Below are positions 1 to 6,488 of a stretch of DNA of 14,343 bases, piece by piece. The stretch spans positions 1-14,343 of the forward strand of contig CAYSZV010000037.1 of the NCBI GenBank assembly GCA_964435595.1. The letters are read 5' to 3'. Position numbers and translations under genes: made by a program. Under the pieces are notes generated by a model. It had not been told where the DNA came from. It saw nothing but the letters and a program-made list of their open reading frames with translations, and did not search any database. Source of the stretch: Izemoplasma sp964435595. Its GTDB lineage: Bacteria; Bacillota_I; Bacilli_A; Izemoplasmatales; Izemoplasmataceae. Position 1 is the stretch's first letter; every line of letters begins with the position of its first letter.

Positions 1-309
1 CTGTCATTGGTATTATTAGCATATTTGTTTTCAAAAGATAGAAACATCTCGGCAAATGAACAAATTGCCTTTGATACATTTATACAAAAAATGGATGTAC
101 TTTCCGAGTTAGAGAAAGAGGAATATGTCCTTTTACTGAAACAGTTACCTACGCTTGACTATGTTGTAAGGTATGTAATTGAAAATGAGCTCACATACAA
201 TCAAGTAATGGCTGCAATAAACTTTTTGAACAATGAAGTAAAAATCGACAAAAAAGATAGTGCTTCACTAGTTGTGGTGAAATATAAGTGTGAAAAATTA
301 CTAAAGTAA
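1..309 (+). CDS. C-terminal part of an unrecognised small protein (5' end outside window)
   Basis: The reading frame is open from base 1 (CTG TCA TTG...) to the TAA at 307-309, and no ribosome site precedes the TTG at 7, so the gene very likely starts upstream of the window. About 102 residues are visible. They are mostly charged amphipathic helices (an acidic stretch around SELEKEEY, then a helix with NQVMAAINFL) and end in a lysine-rich tail; there is no membrane segment and no cysteine motif apart from one near the C-terminus. The pattern of a hydrophobic helix, an acidic loop and a further helix vaguely recalls small all-alpha families such as TerB-like proteins, but I see no diagnostic motif and make no functional call. 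It is followed by the hairpin at 358-383, which could be its terminator. Confidence 0.7.
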   Translation: MSLVLLAYLFSKDRNISANEQIAFDTFIQKMDVLSELEKEEYVLLLKQLPTLDYVVRYVIENELTYNQVMAAINFLNNEVKIDKKDSASLVVVKYKCEKLLK

Positions 310-331
310 ATCGAAATATACATTTACATTA

Positions 332-340
332 TGATATAAT
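332..340 (+). promoter_or_regulatory. Extended -10 promoter for the sugar-binding lipoprotein gene
   Basis: TG at 332-333, one base, then a perfect TATAAT at 335-340. No good -35 box lies 16-18 bases upstream, as is common with extended -10 promoters. Transcription would start near 347, in front of the hairpin at 358-383, so the hairpin would lie within the leader of the downstream gene. Confidence 0.55.
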
Positions 341-351
341 ATATAAAGTGT

Positions 352-388
352 AAGGACAAAAAAATCCTTGTGAGGATTTTTTTTATTA
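352..388 (+). terminator. Hairpin with T-tract between promoter and start codon; terminator or attenuator
   Basis: An 11-bp perfect stem (358-368 with 373-383, core ATCCT/AGGAT) with a TGTG loop, followed by T residues, sits only five bases before the AGGAGG ribosome site of the next gene. It can terminate the upstream gene, but it also lies downstream of the TATAAT at 335-340. AAGGA at 352-356 can pair with TCCTT at 365-369, which would use the left arm of the terminator stem and so form a mutually exclusive alternative. Whether this regulates anything is inference. Confidence 0.6.
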
Positions 389-399
389 GGAGGAAGAAG

Positions 400-1821
400 A
401 TGAAGAAACCATTACTTATATTAACTTTTATTACCATATTGTTTATCAGTGCATGCAATGAGCCTGAAGTGTATACCATTCAATTTGATGTGAATGGTGG
501 AGAAACGCTAACTAATTATGAATATACCTTTGGTGATTTATTGGAGATGCCAACAGATCCAACAAGAGAAGGATATGAGTTTGTAGGTTGGTATTATGAT
601 AAAGCACTTTCTGAAGGATTCTCTTTGAAAGAAGAAATTACAAGAGATTTGATACTGTATGCTAAATGGGAAATCAATGAATATACAGTTACAATTGATT
701 ATAATAATGGAGATAGTTTAAGTCTTGATGTAGAGTATGGTAGTACAATTGAGATGCCACAAGATCCAGAGAAAGTTAGATCTGTATTTGATGGATGGTT
801 TGAAGACAATACATTTGTCACAGAGTTTGATTTTGATAGTCCTATTGTTGCAGACACTTCTATGATTGCAAAATGGGTTGAAGACGATACCTTGTTAATT
901 GGAACAAATATTTACACCTTCAATGATAATTTTATGTTTGGACTAGTAAAACCTGAATTGGAACGTTATGCAGGGGAAAGAGAAGTAGAAATTGAAATTG
1001 TTAATTCAGAATATGATCAATCTTTATTAAATGATCAAGTAGATGCTTTTATAGAAAGCGGTGTAGATGTATTGGCAATTAATTTAGTTGATATATCAGC
1101 AGCTCGCACAATCATCAACAAGGCGAAAGCAGCAGATATTCCACTGATATTCTTCAGTAAAGAACCAAGTATCAATGATATGGCTACATATGACAAAGTT
1201 TGGTATGTTGGTGTAAATGATAATGAAGCCGGAACCAAACAAGGTGAAATGATTGTTGCTGATTGGCAAGCAAATACTGATTGGGATTTAAATGATGATG
1301 GTGTTATTGATTATGTTTTATTAAAAGGGGAGCCGGGTCATCCTGTTGCAGAAGCTCGCACGTTAGAATCAATAAAAGCATTAACAGACGCAGGATATAC
1401 TGTGAATGAATTAGCACTCGCAGCTTCTCCATACTGGAGTACTGCAGATGCTAAAAATACGATGGAAGCATGGCTGACTTCAGCATTTGCAGACCAAATT
1501 GAAGTCGTGATTTGTAATAATGATGGTTTGGCATTTGGAGCAATACAAGCCTTAGATGCTGCCGATAAAGCATTACCAGTATATGGAGCAGATGCATTAG
1601 AATTTGCATTGGAGTTGATTGGTGCTGGAGATATGGCTGGTACTGTATTGCTTGATGGAGAAGGTATTGCAAGAACGGTGATTGATTTAGCAATTAATGC
1701 AGCTCAAGGTAATGATGTTCTTGTTGGTACGAATTATATTTTAGATGGTCCACTAACAAAAGCAGTTCGTGTTCCGTTTGTTATTATTAACAAAGATAAC
1801 TATGAAGACTATTTAGAGTAA
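400..1821 (+). CDS. Galactose/glucose-type substrate-binding lipoprotein with two InlB-like repeats
   Basis: Start ATG at 400, six bases after AGGAGG; an upstream in-frame GTG at 370 lies in the hairpin and has no ribosome site. 473 residues. A signal peptide ends in lipobox ISAC with lipid-attached Cys19. Residues about 24-90 and 93-160 are two InlB B-type (Listeria-Bacteroides) repeats, each with the GYEFVGWY- or FDGWFED-like motif and an AKW end. From about 168 it is a periplasmic-binding fold closely resembling MglB: the DNFM ligand loop (Asp176, Phe178), Asn228, the calcium loop DLNDDGVID with the later Glu of IEVV, GEPGHP (His314), Arg320, Trp346, Asn374 and Asp398. Two sugar-contacting positions differ from E. 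coli MglB: Asp154 is Val316 and Asn256 is Leu418, so the ligand may not be galactose or glucose. No permease or ATPase gene is adjacent, so it would have to serve a transporter or receptor encoded elsewhere. Confidence 0.9.
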   Translation: MKKPLLILTFITILFISACNEPEVYTIQFDVNGGETLTNYEYTFGDLLEMPTDPTREGYEFVGWYYDKALSEGFSLKEEITRDLILYAKWEINEYTVTIDYNNGDSLSLDVEYGSTIEMPQDPEKVRSVFDGWFEDNTFVTEFDFDSPIVADTSMIAKWVEDDTLLIGTNIYTFNDNFMFGLVKPELERYAGEREVEIEIVNSEYDQSLLNDQVDAFIESGVDVLAINLVDISAARTIINKAKAADIPLIFFSKEPSINDMATYDKVWYVGVNDNEAGTKQGEMIVADWQANTDWDLNDDGVIDYVLLKGEPGHPVAEARTLESIKALTDAGYTVNELALAASPYWSTADAKNTMEAWLTSAFADQIEVVICNNDGLAFGAIQALDAADKALPVYGADALEFALELIGAGDMAGTVLLDGEGIARTVIDLAINAAQGNDVLVGTNYILDGPLTKAVRVPFVIINKDNYEDYLE

Positions 1822-1824
1822 TTA

Positions 1825-1858
1825 AAAAGAGCAGTTCACCGATGTGAATTGCTCTTTT
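1825..1858. terminator. Bidirectional terminator between convergent lipoprotein genes
   Basis: 15-bp stem (1825-1839 with 1844-1858; one G-T pair) with loop CGAT. It starts with AAAA and ends with TTTT, so it can serve both the plus-strand gene ending at 1821 and the minus-strand gene ending at 1868. Confidence 0.85.
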
Positions 1859-1867
1859 AATTATGGA

Positions 1868-2692
1868 TTAATCCTCTTTTAAAGGTACACCCAATATTCC
1901 TTCAAAATAATTGTTTGCTTCTGCTAAGACAGCATTTAAATAATCACTCTTTAATGCAAAGAAATAATCATTGATTGTTTGGTCGTTTGTGAAAGTAGTG
2001 CACATAGTCGAATCAACATCAGTGATATCATAGTTTTCACAATCTAGGCCATGCCATGTTCCACCATTGGTTTCAATATCAAGAATTCCACCATCAAAAA
2101 CATGCATAACACCTTGTTCGTATTCTTCTTTTGTTCCTGACATTCCAACATAAAGTCCAACCCATCCATCTTTCTCGGGTACGACCATTGATATCGTTAT
2201 TGATTCTTTGTTTTCTGGTTGCATTGTTAAAATTTCCAAAGTCAAATATAATATGATATCATCTATTTCAGTTTCAATTTTATAGGTTGTAACTTCTCTG
2301 CCTGGCTCGTTGATATATCGGTATTCACCATTGTTGAATAGATAGTCTCTAATTGTATCAAACCCATCTAACATTGGTTCTTCAATTGTTTTACCATATA
2401 GTGTGAGATCACTACCTATAGTTGTTGAAAAGGTATATATTGTTGTGAATTGCTCATCTATGTACCAGTTTTCAAAAGAATGATTATCTTCTAAAGGTGG
2501 AGTGAAAGAATCAACTGTCAGTCCTTCTTGGATTGATTCTGAGTGCACTGCTTCTCCATCAATCTCAAATGTAACGATATGGATTGGTTTTTCTGAATCA
2601 TCATTTATTCTCCCTGGTGTTTCAGCTACTTCACATCCCGCCGTTACAAAAATGAATAGTAATAATAACAATGTACTTGTAATTTTTTTCAT
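1868..2692 (-). CDS. Lipoprotein with one InlB-like repeat and an unrecognised C-terminal domain
   Basis: 274 residues. ATG at 2692 follows AGGGGG with a 7-base gap. The signal peptide ends in lipobox VTAGC (Cys20), so the protein is predicted to be anchored to the outer face of the membrane. Residues about 38-102 form one InlB B-type repeat (FENWYIDEQF in the middle, LTLYGKT at the end, the usual AKW position being GKT). The remaining ~170 residues look like a globular mixed alpha/beta domain with two nearby cysteines (DCENYDITD and STMCTTF) that could form a disulfide; I do not recognise its family. It is transcribed toward the sugar-binding lipoprotein, which bears the same repeat type, so both may sit in the same surface layer or share a partner. 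No catalytic motif is visible. Confidence 0.85.
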   Translation of the reverse strand: MKKITSTLLLLLFIFVTAGCEVAETPGRINDDSEKPIHIVTFEIDGEAVHSESIQEGLTVDSFTPPLEDNHSFENWYIDEQFTTIYTFSTTIGSDLTLYGKTIEEPMLDGFDTIRDYLFNNGEYRYINEPGREVTTYKIETEIDDIILYLTLEILTMQPENKESITISMVVPEKDGWVGLYVGMSGTKEEYEQGVMHVFDGGILDIETNGGTWHGLDCENYDITDVDSTMCTTFTNDQTINDYFFALKSDYLNAVLAEANNYFEGILGVPLKED

Positions 2693-2720
2693 TTGTTGTC
2701 CCCCTGTTCACACTTAGATT

Positions 2721-2726
2721 ATTATA
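2721..2726 (-). promoter_or_regulatory. -10 element for the minus-strand InlB-repeat lipoprotein
   Basis: On the minus strand a perfect TATAAT (plus-strand ATTATA at 2721-2726) lies 28 bases before the start codon. No clear -35 box was found, so this rests on the -10 alone. Confidence 0.45.
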
Positions 2727-2789
2727 CTACATTGATTTCATAAATGGTAGACCCCTCTTTAAGTTTCGCTTTTCTGTAAACTTTTAACG

Positions 2790-2798
2790 TGATACAAT
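2790..2798 (+). promoter_or_regulatory. Extended -10 promoter for the membrane protein gene
   Basis: TG at 2790-2791, one base, TACAAT at 2793-2798, 30 bases before ATG 2828. It is divergent from the promoter at 2721-2726; the two lie about 65 bases apart in the 135-base gap. The -35 region is poor. Confidence 0.45.
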
Positions 2799-2827
2799 AT
2801 TTATAATTGAATGAATGAGGTGGAGAT

Positions 2828-3685
2828 ATGAAAAACAGAATAATCATAAGCATTATTGCGATGTTGGTTGCAATTGTATTGCTGGCTATATATATGCCAT
2901 CAGATATTTTATTACCAGATTTGATCAGACCAAATGAGTATTTAAACACAAAACCATATATAGAATTTGTTTTGTTTGGTAGACAAGTAACAATCATTGT
3001 CCCTTCTTCAACCTTTTTCGTCTTTCTCCTAGGATTTCAGATTGTATATCTAGGATATTCCTTCTTAAAGAATAAAGGCAGTGAGACGCATTTATGGTGG
3101 GGTATCGGGATGGTGTTTTGGGGACTTGGTACCTTATCGGCAGGCCTTAGTTATCAAGGATTAGGATATATGTTGAAGTGTGAAGGGCTCGAATATTGTC
3201 AGTTTACAAGTTTTCCTGAGATGTTGTATCTGTTTTTAACAGCGATTTCAATGGGAGCATTGTGTATCGCGATTGGTAAGACTTTGCTATCGAATCATAA
3301 ACAGAAGACTTTAATATACTATGGAGTTATCACTGTATTGGTCTATACAATAGTTTTGTTATTGGGATCGCTTTTATCAAATCAGTTCCTAATCTCTTAT
3401 GAGTTGTTCACGATAATCTTTATGCCAATGTTCTTGTTATTCTTTGTGATTAGTGTCATTCAATATAGAAGAAATAAAGATGAGTTAAATAAAACATTTA
3501 TTTATACATGGATTTTGTTCTTAATTGTTAATTTATCATATTATGTTTATTACTTCTTAGGATTGACAGAATCTCTATACGAAAATACAGGGCTGTGGTT
3601 TAGTGCGAATGATGTCTTACATATTGCCTTGATTGGTTGGATGGCTTATATTCAATTTGTCTTGAAGAAAAAAATCCCCGTATAA
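2828..3685 (+). CDS. Polytopic membrane protein of unknown function
   Basis: 285 residues, ATG at 2828 with GAGGTGGAG just upstream. I count about eight hydrophobic helices (roughly residues 5-22, 57-79, 88-106, 129-150, 162-183, 193-212, 223-246 and 258-277), with a positively charged loop (QYRRNKDE near 212-219) and tail (KKK) expected inside. Two cysteines, Cys118 and Cys124, sit in one loop and could form a disulfide on the outer face. The last helix has Asn261, Asp262 and His265, polar residues that are unusual in a membrane helix and could bind a metal or cofactor. A single histidine is not enough to place it in a known membrane-hydrolase family. It stands alone between its own promoter and a shared terminator, so the context gives no function. 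Confidence 0.85.
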   Translation: MKNRIIISIIAMLVAIVLLAIYMPSDILLPDLIRPNEYLNTKPYIEFVLFGRQVTIIVPSSTFFVFLLGFQIVYLGYSFLKNKGSETHLWWGIGMVFWGLGTLSAGLSYQGLGYMLKCEGLEYCQFTSFPEMLYLFLTAISMGALCIAIGKTLLSNHKQKTLIYYGVITVLVYTIVLLLGSLLSNQFLISYELFTIIFMPMFLLFFVISVIQYRRNKDELNKTFIYTWILFLIVNLSYYVYYFLGLTESLYENTGLWFSANDVLHIALIGWMAYIQFVLKKKIPV

Positions 3686-3691
3686 AATAAA

Positions 3692-3720
3692 AAAAAGAAT
3701 TGAAATTTTCAATTCTTTTT
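3692..3720. terminator. Bidirectional terminator between membrane protein and VOC genes
   Basis: Inverted repeat AAAAAGAATTGAAA (3692-3705) and TTTCAATTCTTTTT (3707-3720). It serves the plus-strand gene ending at 3685 and the minus-strand gene, whose TAA (3719-3721) overlaps its edge. Confidence 0.85.
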
Positions 3721-4069
3721 ACTTGTATTCCATCATATGCCATAAAACTCCGGCTGGTCCAATTAAATGAAATGTCTTACCATAGTGCGGAGTGTGAATC
3801 TCTTTCAATCTAATATTCTCATATTTCTCTGACAATCCTACAGCTATTTCATATAAACCTTCTAGATCATCTACAAAAAGTTGAATCATAGTGTTTTCTG
3901 CCCAGTCTTGTACATATGCATCTTGTAAGAAGAAACTAACTTCTCCCAAAGTTAGGATGACCATTTTCTCTTCTTCGTAGGTGATTTTAAATCCCAATTC
4001 TTGGTAAAACGATTTTGATATTTCAAAATCTATACTTGGAATAAATGGTCTGATTATTTTTGCGTTCAT
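3719..4069 (-). CDS. VOC superfamily protein (glyoxalase/bleomycin-resistance fold)
   Basis: Two ATG codons are adjacent (4072 and 4069). AGGAGG ends two bases before the first and five before the second, so the second is the more likely start, giving 116 residues. The FYQELGF motif near residue 22, the strand pattern of two beta-alpha-beta-beta-beta modules and the C-terminal HLIGPAG..WHMME segment mark a single-domain VOC protein. VOC proteins bind metals or small hydrophobic or thiol ligands and act as lyases, dioxygenases or drug-sequestering proteins. The usual metal set (His/Glu in each module) is not evident in the first module, so an enzymatic role is uncertain and ligand binding is as likely. 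It is divergent from the cysteine-synthase gene, with its own promoter at 4097-4125. Confidence 0.85.
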   Translation of the reverse strand: MNAKIIRPFIPSIDFEISKSFYQELGFKITYEEEKMVILTLGEVSFFLQDAYVQDWAENTMIQLFVDDLEGLYEIAVGLSEKYENIRLKEIHTPHYGKTFHLIGPAGVLWHMMEYK

Positions 4070-4096
4070 CATTACCTCCTAATTATTTATGTTTAA

Positions 4097-4125
4097 ATAT
4101 TATCATCATATTCCTTTTTAGACAA
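4097..4125 (-). promoter_or_regulatory. Promoter of the VOC gene
   Basis: Reading on the minus strand: -35 TTGTCT (4125-4120), 17-base spacer, -10 TAATAT (4102-4097) preceded by TGA. It lies about 28 bases upstream of the start codon. Confidence 0.65.
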
Positions 4126-4184
4126 TTGATATACGATTTTGAAATGCCATGTATTCTTTATTTTTTTTATAAAATAGTAACAAA

Positions 4185-4217
4185 TGTATAGAATAAGGTT
4201 GATTGTTCTTATACAAT
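4185..4217 (+). promoter_or_regulatory. Probable promoter/operator region of the cysteine synthase gene
   Basis: TACAAT at 4212-4217 is a plausible -10 box 34 bases before the GTG start, although no matching -35 is seen. It lies in nested inverted repeats: TGTATA (4185-4190) with TATACA (4210-4215), and ATTGT (4202-4206) with ACAAT (4213-4217). A repressor site is possible; I could not match it to a known sulfur regulator consensus. No T-box or S-box leader fits in the short 5' region. Confidence 0.35.
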
Positions 4218-4250
4218 ATATTTGATGATTATAATTACAGGAGGTACCTT

Positions 4251-5294
4251 GTGAAGAATATGATTGGGAACACACCATTATTAGAAATATGTTATTCTTA
4301 TAAAGGTGAAAAGAGAAAGATATATACAAAAGCTGAATTTTACAATTTAACCGGAAGTATCAAAGACCGTATGGCGAAACATATTATTGATGAGTCATAC
4401 AAAGACGGATCATTGAAACCTGGTATGCCAATTATAGAAGCAACAAGTGGAAATACAGGGATTTCCTTCAGTGCATTGGGCGCATTATACGAACATCCTG
4501 TTCATATTTTCATGCCTGATTGGATGACGAGTGAACGCAAAAATATGATTCGTAAATTTGGTGCAACCTTACATGATGTAACAAGAGAACAAGGTGGATT
4601 TGAAGGTAGTGTTGAATTAGCAAACAGACTTTCAGAAGAGATTGGTGGCTTCCGACCTCAGCAGTTTTTAAATCCTTATAATGAAGATGCTCATTTTTAT
4701 ACAACTGGTCTTGAAATCTGCACACAACTTGATATGTTGGGAGTGGTACCTGATGGATTTGTAGCAGGTGTTGGAACTGGTGGAACAATTATGGGTGTTA
4801 GTAAAAGATTAAGAATCAAATACCCTCATGTCAAAGTCTTCCCATTAGAGCCTTTTAAATCACAGGCAATGACCAAAGGTGAAAAAGGTGAGGAACATAG
4901 AATTCAAGGGATTGGAGATGGATTTGTTCCTGAACTAGTAAATATGAAAAAGATGGATGATATTATTGTAGTTCATGACGGAGATGCAATTTTGATGGCT
5001 AAAAAATTGGCTAGGCAATTGGGAATTGGAGTAGGAATCTCTAGTGGTGCCAACTTCTTAGGAGCTGTAATTGCTCAAAACAAATATGGGAAGGATTTTC
5101 AAGTTGTCACTGTCTTTAGTGATGATTCTAAGAAGTACTTATCTTCTGATTTATTAAAGTTAGAGCCGAGTAGAGATGAATATTTATCTCAGGATATTGA
5201 ATTATCAGAAGCTGATAGTATTTGTATCTGTGATACAAGAATCAAAAAAGGTACTTGTATGAATTGGAGACATGAAAAAGGCATTAGTGTTTAA
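4251..5294 (+). CDS. Cysteine synthase family PLP enzyme with cysteine-bearing C-terminal tail
   Basis: Start GTG at 4251, six bases after AGGAGG; the first ATG (4260) is too far from that site. 347 residues. Fold-type II PLP enzyme: Lys38 in TGSIKDR is the Schiff-base lysine, TSGNTG (65-70) binds the substrate carboxylate, GTGGT (175-179) binds the PLP phosphate, and GISSGAN (262-268) carries the serine near the pyridine nitrogen. These features fit O-acetylserine sulfhydrylase or a cystathionine beta-synthase-like enzyme, cytosolic, joining an activated serine with a thiol or sulfide. The motif usually written NPGGSVKDR is NLTGSIKDR here. Beyond the catalytic core is a tail of about 50 residues with Cys325, Cys327 and Cys336 (CIC then TCMNW), not part of typical CysK. 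No serine acetyltransferase gene is adjacent, so the donor substrate cannot be fixed from context. Confidence 0.9.
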   Translation: MKNMIGNTPLLEICYSYKGEKRKIYTKAEFYNLTGSIKDRMAKHIIDESYKDGSLKPGMPIIEATSGNTGISFSALGALYEHPVHIFMPDWMTSERKNMIRKFGATLHDVTREQGGFEGSVELANRLSEEIGGFRPQQFLNPYNEDAHFYTTGLEICTQLDMLGVVPDGFVAGVGTGGTIMGVSKRLRIKYPHVKVFPLEPFKSQAMTKGEKGEEHRIQGIGDGFVPELVNMKKMDDIIVVHDGDAILMAKKLARQLGIGVGISSGANFLGAVIAQNKYGKDFQVVTVFSDDSKKYLSSDLLKLEPSRDEYLSQDIELSEADSICICDTRIKKGTCMNWRHEKGISV

Positions 5295-5301
5295 TTGATT
5301 G

Positions 5302-5336
5302 AAAGACAAATTGAATTTCTAATTTGTCTTTTTTTT
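5302..5336 (+). terminator. Terminator of the cysteine synthase gene
   Basis: Stem AAAGACAAATT (5302-5312) with AATTTGTCTTT (5321-5331), 8-base loop, followed by a run of T to 5336. Confidence 0.9.
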
Positions 5337-5349
5337 AATAATATGTGAT

Positions 5350-5377
5350 TTGTATCAATAGCGTTATATGGTAAAAT
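5350..5377 (+). promoter_or_regulatory. Promoter of the nitroreductase gene
   Basis: -35 TTGTAT (5350-5355), 16-base spacer ending in TGG, -10 TAAAAT (5372-5377). The extended TGn motif supports it. The leader would be only about 18 bases. Confidence 0.55.
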
Positions 5378-5400
5378 ATGTGTATTAAGAAGGTGATTTG

Positions 5401-6204
5401 ATGAATAAAGTAATTGAAGTAATTAATAATAGAACATCGCTACGTAGATTTAGTGATGAACCAGTATCGAACGAAGATAAGAATACTATCATTAATAGTG
5501 CCTTAAGAGCTCCAACTGCAGGCAATTTGATGTTATATTCAATCATTAAGGTAGAAGATAGAAAGGTATTAGAGACTTTATCACAAACTTGTGACAATCA
5601 ACCTTTTATCAAAACAGCCAGTTTTGCATTGATCTTTCTTGTTGATTATCAAAGACTATATGATTATTTTGCGGACAACAACTATTTTAGTTATTGTAAA
5701 GAACAAGGTGTGATTCCTGAGTTTCCAGATTTAAGTGATTTACTTCTTGGAAGTGAAGATGCCATCTGCGCAGCTCAAAACGCTGTAATTGCAAGTGAAT
5801 CATTGGGAATTGGATCTTGCTATATTGGAGATATCATTGAAAACTATGAAACACATAGAGAGTTGTTCCATCTAGAAAAACTTACATTTCCACTAGGAAT
5901 GCTGGTTTTTGGAAAATACCCAGAAGGATATCTACCGACTCCGCGTACTAGATTTGATAGTAAATATGTTGTATTCAATGAAAAATATAGGAGATTATCT
6001 AGTGAAGAATTACATGATGTATATAAGGAAAGAGAATCTTCCTTTGTCCCGAATAATAAATTACAGGCTAAAAATGCTGCACAGTTTGTATATGCAATGA
6101 AGTTTGGTAGTGAGTTTGCTAAAGAAATGAGAAGAAGTGTTCAGGTCGCTTATAAAGAGTGGCTAGAGTATGGACCTGAACAAATGAAGTTCTTTAAAGA
6201 TTAA
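5401..6204 (+). CDS. Nitroreductase family FMN oxidoreductase
   Basis: ATG at 5401, five bases after AGGTG; a TTG directly before it (5398) would be too close to that site. 267 residues, the size of NfsA/FRP-like nitroreductases. The N-terminal RTSLRRFS (from Arg11) and LRAPTAGN motifs are the FMN phosphate- and ring-binding elements of the family. The central AAQNAVIASESLGIGSCYIGDI segment and LGMLVFGKYPEG complete the fold. The C-terminal third carries the extra helix typical of the NADPH-dependent NfsA-like branch. The enzyme would use FMN and NAD(P)H to reduce nitroaromatics, quinones or flavins in the cytosol; the natural substrate cannot be told. It is a single gene between its own promoter and a terminator. 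Confidence 0.9.
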   Translation: MNKVIEVINNRTSLRRFSDEPVSNEDKNTIINSALRAPTAGNLMLYSIIKVEDRKVLETLSQTCDNQPFIKTASFALIFLVDYQRLYDYFADNNYFSYCKEQGVIPEFPDLSDLLLGSEDAICAAQNAVIASESLGIGSCYIGDIIENYETHRELFHLEKLTFPLGMLVFGKYPEGYLPTPRTRFDSKYVVFNEKYRRLSSEELHDVYKERESSFVPNNKLQAKNAAQFVYAMKFGSEFAKEMRRSVQVAYKEWLEYGPEQMKFFKD

Positions 6205-6209
6205 CAAAT

Positions 6210-6251
6210 AAAAACACCTCAAAATTCTAATCAAGATATCGGGGTGTTTTT
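6210..6251 (+). terminator. Terminator of the nitroreductase gene
   Basis: Stem AAAAACACCTC (6210-6220) with GGGGTGTTTTT (6241-6251; one G-T pair) and a 20-base loop, then T-rich DNA. Confidence 0.8.
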
Positions 6252-6369
6252 GTTTTATTATGTCTGAATTTTGAATTGTATTAGATTAATTATCTAGATA
6301 ATGGTGTAACAAAGAATTTATACATTTTTAATGTATATAATAAAAATTTAAATATAATGACAAATAAAC

Positions 6370-6398
6370 TTGACACAAAGTAAAGATAATGATACACT
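6370..6398 (+). promoter_or_regulatory. Near-consensus promoter of the membrane protein/XRE/MDR operon
   Basis: Perfect -35 TTGACA (6370-6375), 17-base spacer ending in TGA, -10 TACACT (6393-6398). It is the best sigma-A promoter in the window. Transcription would begin near 6405, giving a leader of about 85 bases that contains the repeat array. Confidence 0.85.
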
Positions 6399-6474
6399 AT
6401 GTATGTGAAAGTTAACATAAAGCAAATTAGAATGAACATTATGTTTGAAAAACTTAACATTATGTTTAAAAAAT
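6391..6474 (+). repeat. Four-unit 21-bp phased array, likely operator of the XRE regulator
   Basis: Units start at 6391, 6412, 6433 and 6454. The element AACAT recurs at 6414, 6435 and 6456, exactly 21 bases apart. Units 6433 and 6454 agree at 18 of 21 positions and each holds the perfect odd-centred palindrome AACAT-T-ATGTT (6435-6445 and 6456-6466). The 6391 unit, which overlaps the -10 box, matches the 6433 unit at 13 of 21. The -35 region (6370-6390) also matches the 6412 unit at 13 of 21, suggesting a fifth degenerate unit. Spacing of two helical turns puts all sites on one DNA face. Binding by the XRE protein encoded downstream is inferred. Confidence 0.7.
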
Positions 6475-6488
6475 AAGGAGGACATATT

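Larger units (their letters stand above)
6252..6488. other. Non-coding regulatory interval upstream of the XRE operon
   Basis: No reading frame with a ribosome site lies here. The interval contains a perfect 14-bp palindrome ATTATCTAGATAAT (6289-6302), a 19-bp perfect inverted repeat TATACATT-TTT-AATGTATA (6319-6337), a strong promoter (6370-6398) and the 21-bp phased array described separately. All are AT-rich, so the two upstream palindromes are weaker evidence than the array. Confidence 0.6.

Noticed and set aside
2722..2997. Minus-strand open frame overlapping the membrane protein start
   Set aside because: No ribosome site, and it covers the divergent promoter region and the real gene's signal region.
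4073..4250. T-box or SAM riboswitch upstream of the cysteine synthase gene
   Set aside because: The likely leader is under 40 bases, with no terminator/antiterminator pair or T-box core sequence.
6391..6474. CRISPR array
   Set aside because: The 21-bp units are contiguous with no unique spacers and there are no cas genes.
6252..6488. Possible small gene or riboswitch in the 237-base gap
   Set aside because: No frame with ribosome site; the structure present is better explained as palindromes and phased repeats of an operator region. No conserved riboswitch core is recognised.
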